A DNA stretch of 7,608 nucleotides from positions 1 through 7,608 of the forward strand of contig SBAY01000017.1 of the NCBI GenBank assembly GCA_005239945.1. The letters are read 5' to 3'. Positions 1 through 6,463 of the stretch are shown piece by piece (the first letter of the stretch is position 1; every line of letters begins with the position of its first letter). Source of the DNA: Nitrospira sp. Lineage in GTDB: Bacteria > UBA9089 > CG2-30-40-21 > SBAY01. Both the position numbers and the translations under genes were made by a program. The notes beneath the pieces are model-generated. The model did not search any database. It had not been told where the DNA came from and worked only from the letters and a program-made list of their open reading frames with translations.

Positions 1-92
1 GCATTTTTTCTTCCCTCCCGATAAATATATCGGCAGAGAAGAGATAATCTTAAGCAAAATCAATGCTTGAGAGAAAAACGCAAAAGTTCAGT
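1..92 (+). repeat. Left copy of 92-bp inverted repeat bounding the window (probable mobile-element end)
   Basis: Positions 1-92 are the exact reverse complement of 7514-7605, with no mismatch, and identity stops sharply at 92/93. The repeat has an internal imperfect hairpin at about 9-43: inner stem CCGATA (18-23) with TATCGG (28-33), extended outward by a purine/pyrimidine stem with two mismatches. The inner edge falls inside the AAA+ ATPase gene and supplies its TGA stop (88-90). On the plus strand it carries a short reading frame MLERKTQKFS that closes just past the repeat. The simplest reading is one end of a multi-copy element whose body lies off the window. A MITE-like repeat or a fold-back assembly artefact are alternatives. 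No transposase is visible. Confidence 0.85.
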
Positions 93-798
93 TATTAATA
101 TTAAATCTTTCAACTAAGTTTTTGAAGAACATAGAAAAGAGGTATTCTTTCAGTATCTTATTCTTCTCAAATTCACTTTCTATGAAAGTAATTTCTGGAA
201 AGCCACCCCATTTCATATAATCCGCAAAATGCTTTTTGATGATTATTTTTTGAGGGCCATAGATGTAATTTTTATCTAAAATTATATTTTTTGCTAACAA
301 ATATTCTCTAAAGGAAAAGGGTGTTATTTCTATACTCCAGGCTCTACCTCTTAGTGAGGTATGAATTTCCATAGGCATAATCTTAGAAGAGGAACCTGTA
401 ACAAATACACTTACATTTTCTTTCTCTACTACCCTACGGCAGAATTTTTCCCAACCCTTTATATTTTGGATTTCATCAAATAAGAAGAGTTGTGGTTTAC
501 CTATAAGTTGAGGATTTAATTCCATAAATGCCTCTTTTACTATTTCAAAATCCGTTAATTCGAAATTTATCAACCTTTCATCCTCAAAATCAATATATAA
601 AGCTTTATCTTTATATTTTTTGAATAATTCATACAGAAGAAAGGTCTTACCACTTCTTCTTACTCCATAAAGCACAATAATCTTCTTCGATTCTTCTGGA
701 AGATGGATATCTTCTCTTTTTATTATTGTCTTAATCTGATTAAGTATAAAGTGGTGATTAGATACTATTATTTCCTTAAGTTGTTCCTTGCTAATCAT
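88..798 (-). pseudogene. AAA+ ATPase of the AAA_14/DUF4143 type, 3' part lost at a repeat boundary
   Basis: The 236-residue product has the N-terminal ATPase half of the AAA_14/DUF4143 family. Walker A is GVRRSGKT (residues 45-52), Walker B is LFLFDEIQ (104-111), a sensor-like strand is VFVTGSSS (131-138), and the family signatures LRGRAWSIEITPFSFREYL (149-167) and WGGFPE (197-202) follow. Family members usually have roughly 380-450 residues with a C-terminal DUF4143 domain. Here the protein stops right after the conserved stretch NLVERFNI, and the stop codon lies inside the 92-bp repeat, so the C-terminal domain has been lost. The start at 798 is supported by GGAAGGA (805-811) six bases upstream. 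The function of these ATPases is poorly known; many are standalone, variably distributed genes. A truncated but folded ATPase could still be made, but a broken gene is more likely. The family call is firm. Confidence 0.85.
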
Positions 799-841
799 TT
801 TTTATCCTTCCCTTAAGGATATTATATTCATTTTTTATCCT
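795..841 (-). repeat. 14-bp direct repeat in promoter and at start codon
   Basis: The word AGGATAAAAAATGA (minus strand) occurs twice, at 828-841 inside the promoter spacer and at 795-808 across the Shine-Dalgarno site and start codon of the ATPase gene. The copies are 33 bp apart and identical. It may reflect a small duplication that created or moved the start region, or paired binding sites. It is seen directly; its role is unknown. Confidence 0.6.
803..821 (-). promoter_or_regulatory. Dyad over the transcription start and RBS: possible operator
   Basis: TATCCTT (803-809), five bases, then AAGGATA (815-821) form a perfect 7-bp dyad. It covers the predicted transcription start, the short leader and the Shine-Dalgarno site of the ATPase gene, and touches the -10 box. 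A third half site TATCCTT lies at 836-842 between the -10 and -35 boxes. This layout suits a repressor site or an RNA hairpin that hides the RBS. No regulator is present in the window, so this stays a suggestion. Confidence 0.35.
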
Positions 842-849
842 TTTGTCAA
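821..849 (-). promoter_or_regulatory. Perfect-consensus sigma70-type promoter for the AAA+ ATPase gene
   Basis: On the minus strand, TTGACA (844-849) and TATAAT (821-826) are separated by exactly 17 bp (827-843). Both hexamers match the bacterial housekeeping consensus at every base. Transcription should start near 814, giving a leader of about 16 bases that contains the GGAAGGA ribosome binding site (805-811). It is correctly placed and oriented for the ATPase gene starting at 798. A promoter this strong upstream of a low-profile ATPase gene suggests control by a repressor. Confidence 0.8.
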
Positions 850-1130
850 GGAAAAAATAAACACAGATGGACACAAGATATATACTTGAGAGATTTTTAT
901 ATTCTATGTTTATCCTATAAAGAAGAGAAGAAGGTCTTAGGGGATTTATCTATAATTTTAATCTTCTTATGAGAACTTAAAGAATCAACTATAAAATTTT
1001 CAGAAAAAACTAAAAAAATAATTTTTTGTTATTAGGTAAAAGCTATACTTTCTTCTCGGCTATCCTTCTTTCTCTTCTATTGAGCGGTTTTGCTTTCTAC
1101 ATTCAAGGTTTGACCCTTATTTAAGATGCC

Positions 1131-1162
1131 TTGCAAATCCGTCGGATTGCAAATCCGCCGAA
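1131..1162 (+). repeat. Two 16-bp direct repeats enclosing a small palindrome
   Basis: TTGCAAATCCGTCGGA (1131-1146) is followed at once by TTGCAAATCCGCCGAA (1147-1162), 14 of 16 bases identical. Across the junction, CGGATT (1143-1148) and AATCCG (1152-1157) form a perfect 6-bp stem with a 3-base loop. Small stem, tight loop and tandem arrangement are typical of REP-like dispersed palindromes. Confidence 0.55.
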
Positions 1163-1259
1163 CCCCCTGTTTTACTCTATGGGTAGAGACCTCACCTGGA
1201 ATTACCAGTTACTCCTATATACAGATAGCAAAATAGGGGGATAGAAGGCTGGAATTTGC

Positions 1260-1273
1260 GTTCCCTCGGGAAC
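1260..1273 (+). repeat. Short perfect palindrome (REP-like)
   Basis: GTTCCC and GGGAAC pair around a two-base centre. The surrounding words (TTTGCG before, TGCGTT after) make it part of a longer imperfect dyad. It is one of several palindromes clustered between 1130 and 1335. It is not followed by a T-run on either strand, so it is not a terminator. Confidence 0.4.
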
Positions 1274-1293
1274 TGCGTTTTCCCCAGCAGGGA

Positions 1294-1332
1294 CTTGGGG
1301 ATAGCGTCCGGGGATAGCATCCGGGGACAGCC
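1294..1332 (+). repeat. Three tandem 13-bp units containing GGGGATAGC
   Basis: Three consecutive 13-bp units read CTTGGGGATAGCG, TCCGGGGATAGCA and TCCGGGGACAGCC. The last two differ at two positions. The array ends in a C-run (CTCCCCC, 1332-1338) that can pair with the GGGG cores. The function is unknown; it looks like a local repeat expansion in non-coding DNA. Confidence 0.6.
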
Positions 1333-1446
1333 TCCCCCAAAAAGATTCCCAACAATAGCGGCTGAACGGTTACTTAATATCTTACTGTATCAAATTGGAG
1401 AAGAACCACAACTTTTATCCTGACAGCAAAATTTCTCATCTTTTAC

Positions 1447-1476
1447 CTTGCTCCTTGCTCCTCAATCCTTGTTCCC
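1447..1476 (-). repeat. Heptanucleotide tract just after the chelatase gene
   Basis: On the minus strand this reads as consecutive 7-bp words GGAACAA, GGATTGA, GGAGCAA, GGAGCAA, then GG. The GGAGCAA word is the same one, in shifted phase, as the AAGGAGC unit of the arrays that flank the four-helix-bundle gene at 6404-6450 and 6848-6917. It begins only about six bases past the chelatase stop codon. Confidence 0.6.
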
Positions 1477-1481
1477 CCCTT

Positions 1482-4400
1482 TCATCTCCCATATCTTTTC
1501 CATCCCCAGTATATCAAACCTAAAAATACTACCACCCCAGCCAGAAACAGATACGGGATTGGGGCGGATGAGCCGCCTGCCGTAGGTTCAACATCCTTCA
1601 TTTCATAGCCTTTAATGATCGTCGAAGGTGCTGCCTCTGCCAACGGTTTTGCCTTATCTTTTCTGTCGGGTGCTATATCTTGCCTGCTTACCTTCTGCTG
1701 GCTGACCGTCTTTTGCCGGCTATTTACCTGCGAAGAATGTATTGCCTTTGTGGCCTGGACAAGCCCATTGGCAGCAGGCTGTAATCCTGGCACAGACATC
1801 AATACATTTGAAGTAAATTTTGTCAGCAATGGATTATTGCAGGTATGGTCACAGCAGGCAAGTCCAACCTCTTGTACTGTTTTGGCATACTCCTTTGCCA
1901 GCGTTTCTATTACTTCCTTTTCAGGTTTCCAGTACTTCTTTCTTACACACTCAAGCATCCTGGCAACAATGGATTGATATGCCCACATATTCTTTGAGCC
2001 GCGAAACATATCCTTTATCCCAAGATTGTTTCTATCCAGCACATAGGTCTCATACATCTCATTCCATTTGGCAGCATCAATTGCCTCAGGCACGGTTACC
2101 TGCCAACCCCAGAGATGCTCCACAACCTTATCAATAAATCGACTGCCAGCATATCCTTCCTTGAACATAGCAATTATCCATTCCGGGTTAAGGTATCTTG
2201 TCCGCATCTCCTGTCCCATCATCTTTTGAAGGGTTTCCTGCCCTGGTTTCCTCGGATTGGACATGTTGGTTACATAAACCTCTGGTGTCTTGCCGTCAAT
2301 TACCCGAATTGCCATTGCCGTGCCACCAAGATATTGGAAGAAGTCATCATTGTCCAGTGTTGCATAGACATTGCCTGAGCGGCTATGGATAGCCATCTTT
2401 GAGCCTGAGAGAGCATCCTTGAATACCTCAAGGCTAATATCCTTATAATCCTGCTCTATCTTTTCTCCCCAGAACCCCTGACCATACAGATGGCTCATCC
2501 TCATAAAATAGACATCAGCTACCTGTTTTTCATTATCCCATGTGTTGGATAAAGGAATGACATTGGCCAGGTTTGTGCCGTATGCCCCTGATGGCACAGT
2601 AAATAATCTCACCCTGGCTATCCGCTCAGCCATATCCTCAGATAAGCCTTGTTTCATAAGTTTTTTCTTCATCCTTTGCACATTTAGCCGTAAGATATTA
2701 TCTTCCTCATCCTGCTCACTGGTCAGCCTCACAGCCTTATCCAGCAATGCCATGAGGTTTGAGAACAGATCGCGATAAAGCCCAGATGGGACTATAGTTA
2801 CATCTATCCTTCCCCGTCCCAGTTCTTTTCTTGAAATAGTCTCAATCCCGATAACGCTTTGCCTCTCATCCCACTTTGGTTTTATGCCCATAAGATACAT
2901 AATCTGCGATTCCATCACCCCTTCATGCCTTATGGTCTCTATGCCCCAGAGGTTAAAGGTGAGTTTGTCGGGATATATGCCGTGCCTCTGTTTATAACCT
3001 TCAAGCAATTCCTTTGCCAATTTTACCCCCATTTCATAAATAGCCTGAGACAGTATCTTCGATGGGTTAAAGGAATAAAAGTTTTTACCGGTTGGCAATG
3101 ATGCCGGATTCCTTATGGGGTCGTTTCCAGGACCTGCTGGAATATACCTGCCGGACATAGCGGCTACAAATGAGTCAAGCTCCCTTTGTCCGCTTTTAAG
3201 TATTTTTTCCTCCATCTCTGTCAGCCATCTTTCCCTCTCCTCTTTGCCCAGACCCTCTTCAACAGAAAGGATTGCCTCAGCAGTGCTTTTTCGGTATTTC
3301 TCCTGTGGAGATTTCCCAAAGGTATGCAATCCAAATGGTGTTTGCTTCTCGGCTATCTCCTTTATATAATGCTCAAGCTCTTCTACTTCTTCATCGTTTT
3401 TAATCTCTTTGAATCCTAGGTCTGTTAGAATCCCGATTTTTTTGGCAAGGCTATTTATCTCTCCAAGCCTTATCTCAGATAGCGATGGGCTTTTCTCCTT
3501 TGCCACATTGTAATCGTTAATAATTCCTACAAGCTCCCTCAACTCCTTATTCAATCCTGCCTTATCAAATGGTGGTGTCATATGGTCGATAACAATTGCC
3601 ATTCCCCGCCTTTTTGCCTGCAGTCCCTCACCCACATCATCCACAATATAGGGATAGATATTTGGTAAGTCGTCAATCAATATCTCAGGTGGGTCTTCGT
3701 TAGTGAAGCCAACCTCTTTGCCGCAAAGCCATTCATGGGTTCCATGTGTGCCGATATGGGCAACGGCATCTGCCCCAAATACCTTCTTCAACCATAGGTA
3801 AAAGGCTATATATTGATGATGCGGTGGCAGGGTAACATCGTGATACAGCTTTTCTACATCTTGCTTCCAACCCCTTGACGGCTGTGGGGTGAAAAGGATG
3901 TTGCCGTATCGAACAGCGGGGATAACAATATTCCCCTGCCGAACCATGATATTACTCCGCTCCACCGTGCCCCAGCCTTTCAAGACAGACCGCTTGAATC
4001 CTTCGGGTAATTCTTCAAACCATTGTTTATACACCTTGAGAGGAATAAGTACGGCTTGCCCACTTCTGGCCAATCTGTCAATCTCAGCCGGTGCCCAATT
4101 ATCGATATTCCTGGCATAGTTGTGGATATTATTAAATAGTTGCTCCTTGCTAATTTCCTGCTCGCTGACTCCTGACTGCTGATTGCTTGTGTCATAGCCC
4201 TCTGCCTTCAACCTGTTCAGTATCTCCCATAGACTCTCTGGAAGCACATTAAGATACGATGCCCCAATATTCTGCTTGCCAGGCGGATAATTGTAATAGA
4301 TAATTGCAACCCTTTTGTCTTTATTAGGCTTATCCTGAAGGTTTACCCATGCCTTCACTCGAGCAACCAATCTGTTTATCCTCTCTGGGATGGGTCTTTC

Positions 4401-5474
4401 CTCAATATACTCAATCCCTATCTCTGTATCTATTACATTTTCTTTTGAGGCAATGACTGTGGGTTGAATCAATCCGCCAAGCTCTGCACAGGCTATCTGC
4501 CATGCCCTTTCAAGAATGTCAAGTCCAACAGGTGACTTTTCCCACTTTTCCCTTGATTGGGTGTAAAGGGTAATAGCATTGATCACTGGAACACCTAACC
4601 TGCTTAAAACCGGAATAACAGCTTGAGGATTCATCCCCACTTTCAAGGACATGCCAATGACAGCATTTACCCGGCTTAATCCTGTCTCATCAAAGAGAAA
4701 CATCTCTACCGGTTTTTCTGATGGATACCCATACACAGGTAAAACATTAAAACCATTACCTTCAAGGCTATCAATAATAAAATCAAGGTGTTTGGTATTG
4801 CCTGAATCAAGATTAGATTTCCAAAAGACAATGCCTATCCATGGACAATCTGGTTTGGAAACATAGCCTGCCAGAAAATCCTCAAAATTCTCTACCGCTC
4901 TCTTTTCTTTCTTTAAATATATACCAAAATCAGGCACAGGTAAAGGTTCTTTATAGGAAACATTCAGTCCCAAATCCCTATTCATGACCATAAGTACCAT
5001 GTTTTTTATGTTTTCCACACCATTTTCCTGATAGTAGTTACAGATAAGACTATCGCTTATAAGTCCAAGATTTTCATGTTCTTTGGTGAATATACCCCCG
5101 ACAGCATAACACTTGCCCCTTAAGTATGGCTTAACCCTTTCAAACGCTTGTCTATCCATGATAGACAGGATAAAGATAGTCTTTAAAGAGGCAATGCTGC
5201 TTAAATCAACAGCCTTTTCCTTATCCATAATGGCTCTGTTGGTCAAAATCTGGAACTCGACCTCATCTTTTAGTTGTGGGTAGGTATCCTTAATCTCCTT
5301 GATTGCCTCAACAAGTATCTTGCTGTAGGTATCGCCGAATAAAAAGGTCATCTTTGCTGGTGCAGCATGAGCAGAAGACAGAAGGCAGAAAAACAGGAGA
5401 ATAAGGTAGCACAAGCATCTTGCTTGTGTCTTAAAATTCTCAAGCTGGAAGCTTGAGTTACTATTCCGGCACAT
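1482..5474 (-). CDS. cobN: Exported, membrane-anchored CobN/BchH-family chelatase large subunit, HmuS-like
   Basis: The product has 1330 residues and belongs to the CobN/BchH family, the large tetrapyrrole-binding subunits of metal chelatases. Family hallmarks are HIGTHGTHEW (residues 573-582), YPYIVDDVGEG with QAKRR (607-623), and a long conserved C-terminal half. Unlike cytoplasmic CobN of cobalamin synthesis, it has a signal peptide (hydrophobic core about 21-32, likely cleavage after AHA at 37). It also has a polar Q/S/K linker (about 1235-1300) and a C-terminal membrane span (1306-1325) ending in KRYGR, so the chelatase body should sit outside the cytoplasm. A CCDHTC motif (1207-1212) near the end may bind metal or haem. 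The ATG at 5474 is chosen because GGAGG (5482-5486) lies seven bases upstream; an ATG at 5489 is in frame but lacks an RBS. It overlaps DUF2149 by 14 bases. With its neighbours it resembles HmuS of haem-utilisation operons. Cobalt or nickel handling is the alternative. Confidence 0.9.
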   Translation of the reverse strand: MCRNSNSSFQLENFKTQARCLCYLILLFFCLLSSAHAAPAKMTFLFGDTYSKILVEAIKEIKDTYPQLKDEVEFQILTNRAIMDKEKAVDLSSIASLKTIFILSIMDRQAFERVKPYLRGKCYAVGGIFTKEHENLGLISDSLICNYYQENGVENIKNMVLMVMNRDLGLNVSYKEPLPVPDFGIYLKKEKRAVENFEDFLAGYVSKPDCPWIGIVFWKSNLDSGNTKHLDFIIDSLEGNGFNVLPVYGYPSEKPVEMFLFDETGLSRVNAVIGMSLKVGMNPQAVIPVLSRLGVPVINAITLYTQSREKWEKSPVGLDILERAWQIACAELGGLIQPTVIASKENVIDTEIGIEYIEERPIPERINRLVARVKAWVNLQDKPNKDKRVAIIYYNYPPGKQNIGASYLNVLPESLWEILNRLKAEGYDTSNQQSGVSEQEISKEQLFNNIHNYARNIDNWAPAEIDRLARSGQAVLIPLKVYKQWFEELPEGFKRSVLKGWGTVERSNIMVRQGNIVIPAVRYGNILFTPQPSRGWKQDVEKLYHDVTLPPHHQYIAFYLWLKKVFGADAVAHIGTHGTHEWLCGKEVGFTNEDPPEILIDDLPNIYPYIVDDVGEGLQAKRRGMAIVIDHMTPPFDKAGLNKELRELVGIINDYNVAKEKSPSLSEIRLGEINSLAKKIGILTDLGFKEIKNDEEVEELEHYIKEIAEKQTPFGLHTFGKSPQEKYRKSTAEAILSVEEGLGKEERERWLTEMEEKILKSGQRELDSFVAAMSGRYIPAGPGNDPIRNPASLPTGKNFYSFNPSKILSQAIYEMGVKLAKELLEGYKQRHGIYPDKLTFNLWGIETIRHEGVMESQIMYLMGIKPKWDERQSVIGIETISRKELGRGRIDVTIVPSGLYRDLFSNLMALLDKAVRLTSEQDEEDNILRLNVQRMKKKLMKQGLSEDMAERIARVRLFTVPSGAYGTNLANVIPLSNTWDNEKQVADVYFMRMSHLYGQGFWGEKIEQDYKDISLEVFKDALSGSKMAIHSRSGNVYATLDNDDFFQYLGGTAMAIRVIDGKTPEVYVTNMSNPRKPGQETLQKMMGQEMRTRYLNPEWIIAMFKEGYAGSRFIDKVVEHLWGWQVTVPEAIDAAKWNEMYETYVLDRNNLGIKDMFRGSKNMWAYQSIVARMLECVRKKYWKPEKEVIETLAKEYAKTVQEVGLACCDHTCNNPLLTKFTSNVLMSVPGLQPAANGLVQATKAIHSSQVNSRQKTVSQQKVSRQDIAPDRKDKAKPLAEAAPSTIIKGYEMKDVEPTAGGSSAPIPYLFLAGVVVFLGLIYWGWKRYGR
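4142..4190 (-). repeat. In-frame heptanucleotide tract inside the chelatase gene
   Basis: Seven imperfect 7-bp words run without a break: on the plus strand GCTCCTT, GCTAATT, TCCTGCT, CGCTGAC, TCCTGAC, TGCTGAT, TGCTTGT. They encode a polar stretch SNQQSGVSEQEISKEQ (residues about 430-445). The first word is identical to the arrays at 6848-6917. The reading frame is kept, so this looks like a tolerated repeat expansion in a surface loop between conserved blocks. Confidence 0.45.
5370..5404 (-). repeat. Short heptanucleotide tract encoding the signal-peptide core
   Basis: On the plus strand the words AGCAGAA, GACAGAA, GGCAGAA, AAACAGG and AGAATAA follow in 7-bp phase; the first three share five of seven positions. 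Read on the minus strand they encode most of the hydrophobic core of the chelatase signal peptide (residues 24-35). Only three words are strongly alike, so chance cannot be ruled out. Confidence 0.35.
5410..5457 (+). repeat. Pair of REP-like hairpins within the 5' coding end of the chelatase gene
   Basis: Two perfect 8-bp stems with 3-base loops lie 10 bp apart: CACAAGCA (5410-5417) with TGCTTGTG (5421-5428), and CTCAAGCT (5439-5446) with AGCTTGAG (5450-5457). Such paired short palindromes are typical of dispersed REP/BIME-like elements. They start three bases after the DUF2149 stop codon (5461). They are nevertheless translated as residues 6-22 of the chelatase precursor, that is, the n-region of the signal peptide. 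Confidence 0.75.
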
Positions 5475-5799
5475 AGACCACCCTCCCATCTTTCAACTGA
5501 TATGCAATTCCAAGCCTTGTCCCCTCACCGGTCAAGGTCTTATCGGTAACCTTTTGAACCTTTATCTCCTTACCTTTCTTGGTAATTATTTCCACTTTGC
5601 CATCTTGTGTTTTTTTTGTAATAGTTAGCTCTGATTTTGGGTCAAGGAGGTCAATCATATTATAAGCCATAAACAGGGCAATCATCATGCTGACGATAAA
5701 GACTACGCTGGCATCAAAAAGATTTGCCACGCCAGCAATAGGGTCTTCAAGTGGCTCTTCGTATTTTTCGAATCTACGGTGTCTCTTCAAAAAACGCAT
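5461..5799 (-). CDS. DUF2149 family protein, single-span and ExbD-like in layout (HmuV-like)
   Basis: This 112-residue protein matches the DUF2149 pattern: a basic N-terminus (RFLKRHRR), the motif DPIAGVANLFD (19-29), one membrane span (about 28-48), and a small polar C-terminal domain ending in KDGRVVYVPE. The order of basic tail, single span starting at an acidic residue (Asp29) and small outer domain recalls ExbD/TolR, whose span carries a key Asp. It directly follows a MotA/TolQ/ExbB gene, as exbD follows exbB. I infer that it is the stator-like partner of that channel, passing proton-motive force to the neighbouring chelatase. GGAGG (5806-5810) sits six bases before the start. The gene overlaps the ExbB-like gene by 26 bases and the chelatase by 14, implying translational coupling. 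The family call rests on memory of the motif. Confidence 0.85.
   Translation of the reverse strand: MRFLKRHRRFEKYEEPLEDPIAGVANLFDASVVFIVSMMIALFMAYNMIDLLDPKSELTITKKTQDGKVEIITKKGKEIKVQKVTDKTLTGEGTRLGIAYQLKDGRVVYVPE
5482..5486 (-). promoter_or_regulatory. RBS that decides the chelatase start codon
   Basis: GGAGG on the minus strand lies seven bases before the ATG at 5474 and inside the 3' end of the DUF2149 gene. The upstream in-frame ATG at 5489 overlaps this site and has no Shine-Dalgarno sequence of its own. The downstream start is therefore preferred. Confidence 0.6.
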
Positions 5800-6379
5800 C
5801 CTCTACCTCCATTTTTATGGTTTGGGGTTTAGTGGGCAAGATTTGGCGAAGTGCCATCTCAGTTTGATATTCCATCTCTCGCATATCTACCCTCAGCCAT
5901 TTTTCTTTTACTATAGACATCAGGTAGGCGGCTACACTGCAAGCAAGTCCAACCACAACGGTGGTAAATGCAGTTACCATACTCCCAGCCATTTTAGGCA
6001 TATCACCTTGTGCCATAGCAGAGAGGGCAATACCCATAGGTATCAATGTCCCCATTAGACCAAGTGCAGGACCAACCCGAATGGCAAATCGAATCTTATC
6101 CAATGATTTGACTAAATCAAGCTCTGCTGACTGAAGTAATCTTTCCAGTCTGATGTCTAAGGTTGCCTTCTCATTCCTGGTGCACTCATCCTCAAGCCTA
6201 CCTTGATATCTTCTGAGTTGGTATGATATACCCTGTAGTCGTTCGATGTATTCACGCAAGAACCCTCCAAAAGCAATAACCATCCAGAAGGTAAGTAAAA
6301 CAAGCCCTGCAACCACCGGGTAAAAAAGGGCAGATGAGATGATGTACAAAAATGTCTCAAGTTCTGCAAAGATATTCAT
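5774..6379 (-). CDS. MotA/TolQ/ExbB-family proton channel protein (HmuU-like)
   Basis: This 201-residue inner-membrane protein has the ExbB/TolQ layout. The first span is at about 12-36, followed by a long charged cytoplasmic region (about 40-100), then two spans (about 103-123 and 131-157) with a conserved glycine-rich core. GPALGLMGTLIPMGIAL (103-119) corresponds to the family GLLGT motif, and MVTAFTTVVVGLACSVAAY (134-152) to the pore-lining third span with its threonines. The family forms oligomeric proton channels that energise partner proteins across the envelope (TonB, Tol-Pal, flagella, gliding). Here the partner is probably the DUF2149 protein encoded next, and the client the exported chelatase. 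AGGAGG (6387-6392) lies seven bases before the start. The upstream region has been replaced by a heptanucleotide array (6404-6450), so transcription likely reads in from the DUF2162 side. Confidence 0.9.
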   Translation of the reverse strand: MNIFAELETFLYIISSALFYPVVAGLVLLTFWMVIAFGGFLREYIERLQGISYQLRRYQGRLEDECTRNEKATLDIRLERLLQSAELDLVKSLDKIRFAIRVGPALGLMGTLIPMGIALSAMAQGDMPKMAGSMVTAFTTVVVGLACSVAAYLMSIVKEKWLRVDMREMEYQTEMALRQILPTKPQTIKMEVEDAFFEETP

Positions 6380-6403
6380 TGTTTCGCCTCCTGTCTTTAT
6401 TTA

Positions 6404-6450
6404 AAGGTTCAAGGAGCAAGGTTCAAGGAGCAAGGTTCAAGGAGCAAGGT
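6404..6450 (+). repeat. Heptanucleotide array, left arm of the four-helix-bundle insertion
   Basis: Three perfect 14-bp units AAGGTTCAAGGAGC (6404-6417, 6418-6431, 6432-6445), each two 7-bp words, are followed by AAGGT. The array is in inverted orientation to the one at 6848-6917. RNA from the minus strand could therefore pair the two arms and close a long stem with the four-helix-bundle gene in its loop. Three perfect copies imply recent expansion. Confidence 0.9.
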
Positions 6451-6463
6451 CTTCTACTACTCT

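Larger units (their letters stand above)
850..1481. other. Gene-free interval between the chelatase gene and the ATPase promoter
   Basis: No open frame with a credible start, RBS or family likeness is seen on either strand in these 632 bases. The left half (850-1080) is AT-rich and carries short degenerate stretches only. The right half (1130-1475) holds a run of small palindromes and tandem repeats, listed separately. No hairpin followed by a T-run on the minus strand is visible after the chelatase stop codon, so the operon has no recognisable intrinsic terminator here. The mix looks like a landing site for repeats or the decayed remains of an older element. Confidence 0.6.

Noticed and set aside
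868..921. Small plus-strand frame of 17 codons beginning ATGGACACAAGA
   Set aside because: No RBS and very short.
1005..1035. A-run and T-run (AAAAAATAATTTTTT) as a transcription terminator
   Set aside because: The stem would be only A-T pairs and sits about 450 bp past the last gene. It has no GC stem as intrinsic terminators do.
1615..4866. Several plus-strand open frames of 64-123 codons opposite the chelatase gene
   Set aside because: They are antisense shadows of a 1330-codon gene with clear family motifs. None has an RBS or recognisable protein features.
1482..5474. Cobalamin-pathway cobaltochelatase
   Set aside because: Signal peptide, membrane anchor and company of ExbB-like, DUF2149 and DUF2162 genes do not fit a cytoplasmic B12 enzyme, and no other cobalamin genes are present.
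6157..6369. Minus-strand frame of 70 codons inside the ExbB-like gene
   Set aside because: Out-of-frame shadow; the ExbB/TolQ motifs are all in the longer frame with an AGGAGG site.
6404..6450. CRISPR array
   Set aside because: Units are 14 bp, contiguous and without spacers, so this is a simple tandem repeat.
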